This document shows, in pieces, positions 24,741-33,342 of a DNA stretch of 33,418 nucleotides. The stretch lies in the NCBI GenBank assembly GCA_964351855.1, contig CAYGQD010000059.1, positions 1 through 33,418 on the forward strand, written 5' to 3'. The stretch comes from JBCDHN01 sp964351855. GTDB taxonomy: Bacteria; Verrucomicrobiota; Verrucomicrobiia; Verrucomicrobiales; DEV007. The notes under the pieces were generated by a model. The model saw only the letters and a program-made list of their open reading frames with translations. It did no database searches and was not told the origin of the DNA. Position 1 is the first letter of the stretch. Every line of letters begins with the position of its first letter. The position numbers and the translations under genes were made by a program.

Positions 24741-27700
24741 TTAAGGCGCTCCGCCGAGTACCCGGAACCGCCCCTGGGAACGGATTTCCTCTGAAACTGC
24801 GTCCGCAAGCCAGCGATTCTCTTCTCGAAGCAGGTTTCGCGTCTCCAAGGTCTCGATCTGTTCCTTGGCTCGGTTTAACCACGTAATAGCATCACGACGG
24901 CTGCGATTTGCCGAATGGATTTGGCCGATCCGAAAGGCCAGCATCGCGATTCCGTTTTGCCAAGTTGCATTATCCGGCTCGCGCTGGAGCAACTCTTCCT
25001 GAAGATTGAATCCGCGTTGGAAATGAGCAAGGGCAGCGTCGCTTTGCCCCATTTTCAAAGTGACCTCGCCCAGTTTTCCGTAGCTGGTGCTCAACTCACT
25101 CTGAAAGTCCAGGTTGGTAGGGCTTCGCTGAATGAGGTAATCGAATGCCTGAATCGCCGCTTCGTAGCTGACCTTTGCTTTGGGTAAATCGTCTCGCATC
25201 TGATGCAACGATCCGATCTTGGCGTGACAGGCTCCGGCAATTTGCCACCAGGCGTCCTCCGAAGGATCGCGATTCGCATTCTCGGCGGCGATCTCTAAGC
25301 ACTGCGCAAAATAGGTTTCCGCGCTGGAATAGTCATCCAGCGCAACCATGACATCGCCGGTGCTCTCAGTCAGAGTCGCCAGTTTGGCTTGGGCTTTGAG
25401 GTCCTCAGGATTGGCTTCGGCAAATTGTTGGGCCATCGTCCGCGCTTGATCATATTCTTGACGGGCGGCGGCCAAGTCTCCCATCTCCAAGCTGATATCG
25501 GCGATCGCTTCCATCTCCAAGACGATCTCTCCAGAAGATGGTCCCGCTTCCGGATTCACAACCGCCAGTCGGGATCCCAGTTTCCCGGCCTCCACGAGCA
25601 TCGCTTTCGCCTCGACGAGTTTTGCTTGGGCTCGATTGGCCAGAGCCAGGACCTGATAATCGTTGCGAATCTGGGCGACCAATTCGGCATTTCCCGGTTC
25701 ATCGGCCAACAACAGCTCCATTTGTGCCAACGCATCCGCCGACGATTGCTCGGCCCGACCAGAGTCTCCCAACTGAGCGTAAAGTTGGGCGAGATAGCGG
25801 TGCGTGGAAGCCGACAGTTCGATCCATCCACGATTTTCAGCATCGCGTTTCTGAAGTTCGCCCGCCAGTCCAATCAGAGACTGAAAGTTGGTCACCGCGC
25901 CATTAAGATCATTCGCCCGCCAACGCATCACCCCCAGATCTTGATGGCTCTGCGCCAGATTCCTCAAATGCTCCAGGTCCGAGGGATCAGCAGCGTAGAT
26001 TTGAGCGCGAATCTCATTCGCTCCCTGGTAACTTTGCAGAGCGGAGCTGGCTTCGCTCTCTGGCTGCCACTTCGCAAGATTTTCAAAAGCTTCGGCCAAG
26101 TTCACGTAGCCTTCGAGCGCTTGGGGTTGAAGTTGAACCACGGTTTTGCCGTATTCCACGGCCTGGACACGATTCGCTTGAGCGGCCTCGGTCTGGCCCA
26201 TGGATTCCAAGAGCTTGGCGGCCCGGGAATGGGATTCACAGAGCGCTACGAACGTCTGCGGATCATTCGGGTGAGTTTGAGCTAAGTCTGTCCAGAGCCT
26301 GAGGGCTTCCTGCAACTGACTCAGAGCGTCGGCTTGGTTGCCCGCTTCAGCCAAAGCTCTAGAACGCGATTCGAGCCCTGAGGCGAGATCGTTACGCGCT
26401 TCGGGCTCGTTCAACGTGAGGCCTCGTTCGTTTACCCTCGCCAGCGCCTTGCCGAATTGAGCACTAGCGCTTTCGACATCTCCTTTCGAGCGCAGCAGAG
26501 CAGCCATTCGCAGTTGCCAGGTGGCGAGCGAAACTTCCTGAGCAGGATCCGACGGTTCCGTTTTCTCGATCGCAGATTCTAGCAGCCCGATCGCTCCGTC
26601 CAAATCTCCGGTGCTCGCCAAAATCTTTGCTTCAGCGACCAACGAATCGGCGGTTTCTTCCTTCGGAGAAGGTGCCTGCTCAGTTTTAGGCGCTTCAACC
26701 TCGGCGATTTCGACAGGTTCCGCAGAATCCGGTTCGGGAGTTGCTACCGCCAAGGGGGCACTCATTCCCTTCGCCTCTTGAATCCGAGCAATTTTTTCAC
26801 GACCCGCGCTCAGGTTTTGCCGCCATTTCACTTCTTCCGGCTGCAAATCCGACAGCTCCTGATCCAAGATCAAAGCGCTCTTGAACGACTGCTCGGCACC
26901 GTCCAATTTTTCTTGATCAAGCCGAATCCCCCCGATCCAATGGCGGAGATCGCTCTGTTTGGCCAGCCAGGAAACTGAATCAGGATAGGCATCGCGATTG
27001 GATTCGACCAACCGCAGACTTTCCTCCAACTTCTTCAGCGTCCCGTCGAAATTCTCAGATCGCTCGAAGAGCCTCGCTTCGGTTTCAAGAACCGAGGCCA
27101 AGTTCGCCTGATCGGCCGGACGAACCGCGTAGGAGGGAATCCCCTCGAAATGAAGCCGAGCAACTTCGATCGCTGCCTTCATCTCGTCCAAATTCTCAGC
27201 CCTCACGGAAGGTTGCAGTCCAGCTAATAAATCGACTGTCATCTTCTCAAAGCTTACCTGCGAACCTCGAATTTTGCCTGCGGCTTCCTGAGCTTCACGT
27301 TCCGTTTCGACCAACTTTCGATTCAGCTGAGCTTCCCGCTCTTCGCTGGCTTTGAGTGCTCGAGTTTGGGAAACGCTGCCTCCACCATTCGGATTGTGTT
27401 CCAGGTCAGACCCGCCGCCGAAAAAACCGATCATCGCGAATACTCCCAACGCTACGGCAGTCGCGGTCAACGCAATGATCCCATGCTTCAACCGACGTTC
27501 GCGAAAAAAACCAGACTGCTGCAAAAGCTCCTGTGATGATAGGCCAAGCACTCCAGCGACCACCGTCGTTTTGGCGCGTTCCAATCGAACCGCGTACGAA
27601 TCAGCTAAGCTCTGCGCCTTGGTGGCAGGAATTCCGCGCCTGACAAGCTCTTGATACCAGGGAAGCTCATTCGTGTAGGCTTCGCCTGTCGTCATCTGCG

Positions 27701-28265
27701 AGGAATCGGACTCTGCAACCACCCGAACATCCGCGCAGAGGGGTTCTACCGGCGCACCCCAGTTGACCGTGCCGTCTCGGCGCGTTTTTCCGTAGCGCAA
27801 CTCTTCCGCCAGACATTCGTCCTCCGGTCGAATTCCCAGATCCGCCTTGGAGGCGATGTCGGCTCGTGGCTCACCCCGAACCATCAGAACGACAATTCGA
27901 TCGCCCTTCCCCCATTCTTTGAATCGACGAACATCATCACACACCCGCTTGTCTTTTGCCGAATTCGGACTGGCTAAAACGACGAGCGCGTCGGAATCTC
28001 GCAACGCTTCGAGGTCTTTTTTGGCGTCGCTCCCCGCTTCATGCGCCCGATAAACGGGGAACACGGTCCGAGGAATGCGATCCCCTTTCCCATCAGGACT
28101 TCCCACAAATTTGGCAGGAACCCGGAAATTCTCTAACGCTTCCTGCAACCACACCGCCCAACGACGGCCTTCCGCCTGATTGTCCCCCACTTCATAGGAA
28201 ATATAAGCCCGGTATTTCCGACTAGCGGAAGAACCGTTTTTTCGAGGAGTGGAAGCATCTGTCAT
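24741..28265 (-). CDS. TIR-domain / transmembrane / TPR-repeat protein
   Basis: The 1174-residue protein has an N-terminal TIR domain (about 16-135; YRAYISYE, VFPVYRAHEAGSD, DALVVLASPNSA). A conserved extension with EPLCADVR and a LLGLSSQELLQQ-like stretch follows, then a membrane segment (about 262-282) and a Gly-rich then coiled linker. A long series of tetratricopeptide-like helical repeats fills the rest (about 390-1170). The same TIR-extension-TM-repeat architecture is known from many environmental bacteria, mostly uncharacterised. At the position of the conserved 'WVxxE' the sequence is RVCDD (107-111), so the usual glutamate of NAD-cleaving TIR domains is an aspartate. TIR should face the cytoplasm and the repeats the periplasm. 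A GCGG(G)TA/TACCGC inverted repeat lies in its leader (28291-28307). mutL follows after 61 bp. Confidence 0.88.
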   Translation of the reverse strand: MTDASTPRKNGSSASRKYRAYISYEVGDNQAEGRRWAVWLQEALENFRVPAKFVGSPDGKGDRIPRTVFPVYRAHEAGSDAKKDLEALRDSDALVVLASPNSAKDKRVCDDVRRFKEWGKGDRIVVLMVRGEPRADIASKADLGIRPEDECLAEELRYGKTRRDGTVNWGAPVEPLCADVRVVAESDSSQMTTGEAYTNELPWYQELVRRGIPATKAQSLADSYAVRLERAKTTVVAGVLGLSSQELLQQSGFFRERRLKHGIIALTATAVALGVFAMIGFFGGGSDLEHNPNGGGSVSQTRALKASEEREAQLNRKLVETEREAQEAAGKIRGSQVSFEKMTVDLLAGLQPSVRAENLDEMKAAIEVARLHFEGIPSYAVRPADQANLASVLETEARLFERSENFDGTLKKLEESLRLVESNRDAYPDSVSWLAKQSDLRHWIGGIRLDQEKLDGAEQSFKSALILDQELSDLQPEEVKWRQNLSAGREKIARIQEAKGMSAPLAVATPEPDSAEPVEIAEVEAPKTEQAPSPKEETADSLVAEAKILASTGDLDGAIGLLESAIEKTEPSDPAQEVSLATWQLRMAALLRSKGDVESASAQFGKALARVNERGLTLNEPEARNDLASGLESRSRALAEAGNQADALSQLQEALRLWTDLAQTHPNDPQTFVALCESHSRAAKLLESMGQTEAAQANRVQAVEYGKTVVQLQPQALEGYVNLAEAFENLAKWQPESEASSALQSYQGANEIRAQIYAADPSDLEHLRNLAQSHQDLGVMRWRANDLNGAVTNFQSLIGLAGELQKRDAENRGWIELSASTHRYLAQLYAQLGDSGRAEQSSADALAQMELLLADEPGNAELVAQIRNDYQVLALANRAQAKLVEAKAMLVEAGKLGSRLAVVNPEAGPSSGEIVLEMEAIADISLEMGDLAAARQEYDQARTMAQQFAEANPEDLKAQAKLATLTESTGDVMVALDDYSSAETYFAQCLEIAAENANRDPSEDAWWQIAGACHAKIGSLHQMRDDLPKAKVSYEAAIQAFDYLIQRSPTNLDFQSELSTSYGKLGEVTLKMGQSDAALAHFQRGFNLQEELLQREPDNATWQNGIAMLAFRIGQIHSANRSRRDAITWLNRAKEQIETLETRNLLREENRWLADAVSEEIRSQGRFRVLGGAP

Positions 28266-28502
28266 ACGTTGCTGAAGACGACCTAAATCAGCGGGTAGAA
28301 TTACCGCATGGTGGGTGATTTGTCAGCCTCAAAATGTGAATGTCTTGTGGACAAGTCGGGTATCCCAGCGAACGAGAGCCGCTGGTTGGTGCCTTTTCGA
28401 CGTGTTCGTCTCTGCCATTCTTGAACCAATCTTTGCTTCTTTTTGAAATCGAATGATTGAAAGGCAACCCGGGCTCGCCGCCGTGTCCCTGCTAACCCCA
28501 CC

Positions 28503-30872
28503 ATGCGAATTTTCTTCCTAGCCTTCGCTTGCCTAATTCTCCCCGCCAAGGGGGCTGATTTCACCCCGTTTTTCGAAACCCACTGCGTGGAATGCCATGG
28601 CACGGACGTGCAGAAAGGGGATTTTCGAATCGATACTGTTCCACCGCTCGATTCCGCCCATAACGCAGCAGAAAACTGGTCACTGATCGCGGATGTCTTG
28701 GAGACCGGCGAAATGCCCCCTCGGAAAAAGCCACGCCCTCCTACTGGCGAGGTCGAACAGTTGGTCGAATGGGTCAGTGCCGAGCTGGCAAAGATTTCTG
28801 AGCCCGTCCCCGCCTTGCGAAGGATGAATCGCACCGAATATGAACACACCGTTCAAGATCTCCTCGGAATCGACACCCCGCTCGCTGAGCTACTGCCAGA
28901 AGACAATAGCGTCCAAGGGTTCGACAACGTCGCGAACGGTCTCGGAATTTCCTCCATCCTCATGGAACGCTACCTTGAGGCTGCGAATGCGGCGTTTGAA
29001 GGCGTGATTCGCCGGATTGAGCCGCTGCCCGCATCGACCCGGCGCGCGGTTTTGATGGAGCAGAAAGAGAATATCGCCTCCGTGAAGGGAAACAAAGGTG
29101 GCGTGATTGAGAAAGACGGTGGTTTCGTCGATTTCACCCCGGGTTGGCCACCTTCGCGGATCGACTCCGCGCATCCGATTGAAGATGGCGTTTACCGATG
29201 CCGAGTGGCCGTTTTCCCCCACGATCCAAACGAACACCGCACCCTCTCGGTCGGCATTTTTGTCGGTCCACTCTTCGGAGCAGGGAAGCGCGAGTTCATG
29301 GGCATCTACGACGTCACCGGAACGGCACAACAGCCCCGAATCATCGAATTCACCTCCCGAATGGCAGAAGGAAACAGTCTGCACATTCTCCCATGGGTGT
29401 TCCCCGAGCATGTGACGTATCGCGACAAACATGAGAAGCGCCCTGGGGTTGGAATTCTCTGGGCAGAAACCCATGGCCCACTGGATCAAGCGTTCCCTTC
29501 CCTCTCCCAGCAACGGCTCTTTGGTGACTCCGCCACGCTTTCGATGAAGGAAGGAGACTACTACTACCTTCGTCACCGCAAAGGCGTGCGCTCTCACTTC
29601 GTCCACTCCGAGGCACCGCGCGAAGACGCCGCCCGCATCATTCGCGACTTCGTGCCCCGGGCCTTTCGTCGGCCAGTCGATCCTGCGCTGGTCGAGCAAT
29701 TCGTGGAGCTAACGTTGGAACGCCTCGACGTCGGCAACACCTTTGAGCAAGCTGTCCGATCTGGCGTTGCCGCCGTGCTTTGCTCTCCGCACTTCCTGCT
29801 TCTCAACCAGTCTCCTGAGGTCGATGACTACACCATCGCCGCGCGCCTTTCCTATTTTCTCTGGTCCTCCATGCCGGATGAGGAACTGCTCCAACTGGCC
29901 GCCGCCGGAAAGCTTCGCGATCCCGATATCCGGGCTACTCAAGTCGACCGAATGCTGGCCGACGCCAAGACCGAACGTTTCATCGAGAATTTCACCGGCC
30001 AATGGCTCGACCTCCACGACATCGATTTCACCACGCCGGACAAAAAACTCTATCCGGAGTTTGATGAACTGCTCCAGCGCTCGATGCTCGCGGAAACCCG
30101 TGGCTTTTTCCGGCATCTCCTCAAGCACAATCTCAGTGTCACGAATTTCGTCGATTCCGATTTCGTAATCTTGAACCAGCGGCTCGCCGAGCACTATGGA
30201 ATTCCGGGCATCCGGGGCCATGAAGCGTTTCGAGTCGTCCCGCTGCCGGAAGACAGTGTCCGTGGCGGAATTCTCACCCATGCCAGCGTCCTCAAGGTGA
30301 CTGCCAATGGAACCAGCACGTCCCCAATCCTACGAGGGGTCTGGGTGCTGGAGAATCTTTTCGGCCAGCCGCCGCTTCCGCCTCCGTCCGGCGTGCCCGC
30401 TGTGGAGCCAGATATTCGGGGGTCTGTTTCGATTCGCGACCAAATGAACAAACACCAGGAAAGCGAATCTTGCGCCCGCTGCCATGTCCGGATCGATCCG
30501 CCCGGCTTTGCCTTGGAAGAGTTCAACGCGATCGGAGGGGAGCGCGAATGGTATCGCTCACTTGGAACGGTGGGGGACAAGGTGAAAAACGTCAGCTACC
30601 GGGTCGGTCCGACGGTCGAAAGCCACGGAGTCTGGCCTGATGGGCGCGAATTCGCCGACTTTGCCGAGTTTCGCCACCAACTTTTGCAGAATCCAGAATT
30701 GATCGCCCGAACCATTGCCCGGAAACTCCTCATCTACGGAACCGGACGCCCGGTCACCAACGCGGATCGCGCAACGATCGATTCGATCCTCGAAGCCACC
30801 CAACCCGATCACTATGGCCTCACGTCCATGATTCACGCCGTCGTCGCCAGCGACCTGTTTCTCCGCCCCTAA
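28503..30872 (+). CDS. Exported c-type cytochrome protein, DUF1587/DUF1595/DUF1592/DUF1588/DUF1585 architecture
   Basis: The 789-residue protein has a short signal peptide (cleavage near AKGA). A planctomycete-type cytochrome c motif CVECH (Cys28, Cys31, His32) follows. Then come the regions typical of this large family: DUF1587 (about 105-170), DUF1595, DUF1592 (YFLWSSMPDEEL, WLDLHDID), DUF1588 (RGGILTHASVLKVTANGTSTSP) and, at the end, DUF1585. A second heme-type motif CARCH (Cys657, Cys660, His661) lies inside the DUF1588 part. Proteins of this type occur in pairs with DUF1552 proteins in Verrucomicrobiota and Planctomycetota. A role in periplasmic redox chemistry, perhaps polysaccharide breakdown, is assumed but unproven. 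The DUF1552 gene begins 11 bp later. Confidence 0.92.
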   Translation: MRIFFLAFACLILPAKGADFTPFFETHCVECHGTDVQKGDFRIDTVPPLDSAHNAAENWSLIADVLETGEMPPRKKPRPPTGEVEQLVEWVSAELAKISEPVPALRRMNRTEYEHTVQDLLGIDTPLAELLPEDNSVQGFDNVANGLGISSILMERYLEAANAAFEGVIRRIEPLPASTRRAVLMEQKENIASVKGNKGGVIEKDGGFVDFTPGWPPSRIDSAHPIEDGVYRCRVAVFPHDPNEHRTLSVGIFVGPLFGAGKREFMGIYDVTGTAQQPRIIEFTSRMAEGNSLHILPWVFPEHVTYRDKHEKRPGVGILWAETHGPLDQAFPSLSQQRLFGDSATLSMKEGDYYYLRHRKGVRSHFVHSEAPREDAARIIRDFVPRAFRRPVDPALVEQFVELTLERLDVGNTFEQAVRSGVAAVLCSPHFLLLNQSPEVDDYTIAARLSYFLWSSMPDEELLQLAAAGKLRDPDIRATQVDRMLADAKTERFIENFTGQWLDLHDIDFTTPDKKLYPEFDELLQRSMLAETRGFFRHLLKHNLSVTNFVDSDFVILNQRLAEHYGIPGIRGHEAFRVVPLPEDSVRGGILTHASVLKVTANGTSTSPILRGVWVLENLFGQPPLPPPSGVPAVEPDIRGSVSIRDQMNKHQESESCARCHVRIDPPGFALEEFNAIGGEREWYRSLGTVGDKVKNVSYRVGPTVESHGVWPDGREFADFAEFRHQLLQNPELIARTIARKLLIYGTGRPVTNADRATIDSILEATQPDHYGLTSMIHAVVASDLFLRP

Positions 30873-30883
30873 CCCAACCACCG

Positions 30884-32140
30884 ATGAAATCCTCCCTCCT
30901 CAATCGTCGCACCTTTCTCCGCGCCGCCGGCGTCTCCCTCGCTCTCCCTGGACTGCAATGCATGTCCCGAGCGGCGGACGGAGGCGACATTCGGCGGATG
31001 CTGGCCATCTGCGCCCCTCTCGGCATTCACACGCCCTATCTGTTTCCCGAAACCGCCGGAAAAGACTACGAGGTCACTCCCTATCTGAAACCGCTCCAAC
31101 CGGTCCGGGAGAAGTTCACGGTCTTTTCGGGCCTGATGCACCCGATGGTCGATGGCGGTCACGCCGCCGAGAAAAGCTTCCTCACCGGTGCTGCTCATCC
31201 CGGACAACCCAGTTTTCGAAATACCATTTCGGTCGATCAATTCGCAGCGGAACGAATGGGCCACGAAACCCGATTTCCCTTTTTGACGCTCTCTGCCAAC
31301 AACACCGGAATCTCCTACACGCGTTCCGGCGTGCAAATTCCCGCCGAGCAACGCCCTTCCCGCGTCTTCAAACGCCTCTTCCTCGAAGGAACGGAATCGG
31401 AGAAAGCCGCGCAGATGCGTCAAATTAAGGACGGTCAAAGCATCATGGATCTCGTCCGCGACCAAACCCGATCTCTCGGTCGCAAGCTTGGTAGAGAAGA
31501 TCACGAAACGCTCGATCAATACTACACCAGTGTCCGCGAGGTGGAGCAGCGCCTGGTTCAGGCTGAATCCTGGGCGACTCGACCGAAGCCTGTTGTCGAT
31601 CAGGAACCGCCGACCGACGTTGAAGATCGGGCCGAGTTCACCGCCCGGATGGAACTCATGTTCGACCTCATCTTTCTCGCGATCCAGACGGATTCCACCC
31701 GCCTCATCACCCTCCAAGGAGCAGGCGGCAACGAAGTTGTAAATCTGAAAGGTGTCGATGATGGCTGGCATAATCTCAGTCACCACGGCAAAGATCCTGA
31801 CAAAATCGAAAAGCTCGCCATCATCGAACTCGAAGAAATGCGGCTGTTCAGCCAGTTCTTGCAGCGATTAGACCAAGCCCGCGAAGGCAACCACACGCTT
31901 CTCGATCAGACTGCCATCCTGATGGGTTCCAACCTCGGCAACGCGTCCAGCCACAACAACACCGATCTCCCGATCCTCGCCGCCGGAGGGCATTTTCAAC
32001 ATGGGCAACATCTTGCCTTCGGAGAAACCCCTCCCCCGCTTTGCAATCTCCTGGTTTCCTTCCTCCAGCACCTCAAGTTGGAAGTCGGCGAATTTTCTTC
32101 CGGCACCGGCACAATGCATGGTCTCTCGAACTGGTCCTGA
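30884..32140 (+). CDS. Tat-exported DUF1552 protein
   Basis: The 418-residue protein has a twin-arginine signal (NRRTFLRAAG, Arg8-Arg9) followed by a hydrophobic stretch and an Ala-rich cleavage region. It is thus folded, perhaps with a cofactor, before export. The body matches DUF1552, a family distantly related to sulfatase/alkaline-phosphatase-like DUF1501 proteins: SGLMHPMVDGGHAAEKSFLTG-type start, the central GWHNLSHHGKDP motif and a C-terminal LPILAAGGHFQHGQHL stretch. It is almost always encoded next to a DUF1592 cytochrome, as here (11 bp gap), and the two probably work together outside the membrane. The biochemical activity is unknown. Confidence 0.93.
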   Translation: MKSSLLNRRTFLRAAGVSLALPGLQCMSRAADGGDIRRMLAICAPLGIHTPYLFPETAGKDYEVTPYLKPLQPVREKFTVFSGLMHPMVDGGHAAEKSFLTGAAHPGQPSFRNTISVDQFAAERMGHETRFPFLTLSANNTGISYTRSGVQIPAEQRPSRVFKRLFLEGTESEKAAQMRQIKDGQSIMDLVRDQTRSLGRKLGREDHETLDQYYTSVREVEQRLVQAESWATRPKPVVDQEPPTDVEDRAEFTARMELMFDLIFLAIQTDSTRLITLQGAGGNEVVNLKGVDDGWHNLSHHGKDPDKIEKLAIIELEEMRLFSQFLQRLDQAREGNHTLLDQTAILMGSNLGNASSHNNTDLPILAAGGHFQHGQHLAFGETPPPLCNLLVSFLQHLKLEVGEFSSGTGTMHGLSNWS

Positions 32141-32147
32141 GGGAACG

Positions 32148-32978
32148 TCAGAACTCGGCCCGACGATACGCGGCCGGTGAAACTCCGCGATGTTGCTTCA
32201 ACATTCGGCTGAAGTAGTAGCGATTCGGGAATCCACAGTCTTCCGCGATCTGATCGATGGAATCGTCGCTGTGGCGGAGAAGGCCACAGGCTTTATCGAG
32301 CCGAAAATCGAGCAGAACGCGCATCGGAGACATGCTCACGTGTTGTTGGAACTGATGATTCAGATTCCGCACGCTCAAACCAGCCGCCCTGGCAACGTGC
32401 TCGGCGGTGAGTTTTCGCGTCAGGTTCAGATGCATAAACTCCATCGCTCTCTCGACACGTGAATCGAGCTGCCGCTTGGTCCAGACCTCATCGGGTAGTT
32501 GCTGCAAGGCTTCAGCAACCAAGGTCGCGGCGATCCAGGGGAATGGAGCATTCTTGGTCCCCTCCAAGCGGTCCACCACCCCTTGCATCTGCTCCGTCAG
32601 GTTCACCGGAAAGACTCCCGGTGAGGCTCGATCGCCACTTTGTCCCAGGCTGAAATGGACGTACCACTTGCTGAAAAACTCGGGATTGGTCGAACTGATG
32701 GTGGTTCTTGGTGAAATCAGAAACGCGGTTCCCGGAACCAGTTGGAACGTCTTGCGCTCTGCTCCGATCCCCGTCCAAAGCTCCGCTTTCCCCACGTTTG
32801 GCAAATAGAGCCGCCAAAACGGGTCATTCAGGCCGTCCAAGGCCCACGATTCCAGCTCGATGAATCGGATCGTATGAATCTCCAGGGTCAGACTGGAAAG
32901 AATCACGAGACGCTCACCCACCACGCGATGAGGAGCTTCCTGGGGAACCAGACTGATGATTTTGGAATCGCCGTCCAT
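32148..32978 (-). CDS. AraC/XylS-family transcriptional regulator
   Basis: The 276-residue regulator has an N-terminal cupin-like sensing domain (about 20-130; FWRLYLPNVGKAELW) and a C-terminal double helix-turn-helix (about 173-275). AAGLSVRNLNHQF and the family signature IAEDCGFPNRYYFSRMLKQHRGVSPAAYRR are both present. In Verrucomicrobiota such regulators often control carbohydrate or surface-protein genes. It is convergent with the DUF1552 gene (7-bp gap), so it does not share a promoter with the pair. Its own promoter would lie in the non-coding stretch on its left-hand side as transcribed (above 32978). The ligand is unknown. Confidence 0.93.
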   Translation of the reverse strand: MDGDSKIISLVPQEAPHRVVGERLVILSSLTLEIHTIRFIELESWALDGLNDPFWRLYLPNVGKAELWTGIGAERKTFQLVPGTAFLISPRTTISSTNPEFFSKWYVHFSLGQSGDRASPGVFPVNLTEQMQGVVDRLEGTKNAPFPWIAATLVAEALQQLPDEVWTKRQLDSRVERAMEFMHLNLTRKLTAEHVARAAGLSVRNLNHQFQQHVSMSPMRVLLDFRLDKACGLLRHSDDSIDQIAEDCGFPNRYYFSRMLKQHRGVSPAAYRRAEF

Positions 32979-33093
32979 TTCGTCGGATTGACTAACAAAT
33001 CGTCTTTATTGAACCCCTCATCGGGGCATTCTCAAGCATTGTGCCCAAAAACATTTCTGAATCGGATACAACACTAACAGAATATGGCATGGC

Positions 33094-33160
33094 AAACCCC
33101 AAAAGCACGGTTATGGTGCTTTATCGTTTGAGGTTAAGGGGTTTTCCTCAGATGGTGCTT
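33094..33160 (+). ncRNA. Possible structured RNA or cis-regulatory leader with competing stems
   Basis: AAACCCC (33094-33100) pairs with GGGGTTT (33138-33144) and encloses the perfect hairpin AAAGCAC/GTGCTTT (33102-33108, 33116-33122; 7-nt loop). A third pairing, TGAGG (33129-33133) with CCTCA (33146-33150), cannot coexist with the outer stem without a pseudoknot, so the elements could form a switch. It matches no riboswitch class I can recall. Strand is assumed from the downstream plus-strand gene. The evidence is only base complementarity, with no covariation. Confidence 0.35.
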
Positions 33161-33204
33161 GGGGGCCGCCCGCCATCGTAAGATGCGAGCGGCCCCCGAA
33201 TCTT
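33161..33204 (+). terminator. GC-rich hairpin with GTAA tetraloop, terminator- or attenuator-like
   Basis: GGGGGCCGC (33161-33169) and GCGGCCCCC (33189-33197) form a perfect 9-bp stem. It continues inward with a small internal mismatch to CATC/GATG closing a GTAA (GNRA-type) loop at 33178-33181. A weak T-rich stretch (TCTTTT) begins shortly after. No annotated gene ends here, since both neighbours are transcribed away from it. It would therefore end a small RNA or attenuate the downstream gene. The T-tract is short, which limits confidence in termination. Confidence 0.45.
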
Positions 33205-33342
33205 TTCTGGGGTGCGCAAAACATGGTTGGTGCCGAATATGACACAAACTCGGCCAAACCGTCTATCGCCTTTTCCATCGAACGCGTTAGGATTTTTGCT
33301 CAGGAACAAAATCAACCTAAAGAACCTCTATTATCTACTATC

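Larger units (their letters stand above)
32979..33342. other. Non-coding stretch between divergent genes, rich in inverted repeats
   Basis: This 364-bp stretch lies between the AraC-family gene (minus) and the gene starting at the right edge (plus). It has several inverted repeats, treated as separate entries, and a repeated 9-mer ATGGTGCTT (33113-33121 and 33152-33160). No convincing -35/-10 pair was found, though TATTAT (33329-33334) lies 8 nt before the right-hand ATG. In-frame codons continue upstream from that ATG to another ATG at 33223 without a stop. Confidence 0.6.

Noticed and set aside
24680..24808. A longer mutL start extending 43 codons upstream
   Set aside because: It would overlap the TIR-TPR gene. 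The MutL family begins at GRIRLMP, and a good AAAGG precedes the ATG at 24679.
25389..26285. A 298-codon plus-strand frame inside the TIR-TPR gene
   Set aside because: It is a shadow of the repeat region, with composition explained by the opposite strand's TPR codons.
28421..28449. TTGAAC and TGAAAT with a 17-bp spacer upstream of the cytochrome gene
   Set aside because: The -10 match is poor, and AT-rich spacers give such pairs by chance.
28301..28849. A 182-codon minus-strand frame covering the gap between the TIR gene and the cytochrome gene
   Set aside because: Most of it is antisense to the cytochrome signal peptide and heme region, and the product looks random.
33014..33026. CCCC/GGGG mini-hairpin in the AraC-gene leader
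   Set aside because: Only 4 bp of stem, expected by chance in this sequence.
33223..33342. A 40-codon N-terminal extension of the right-edge gene from ATG 33223
   Set aside because: The frame is open, but the family-like N-terminus begins at 33343. Kept only as an alternative.
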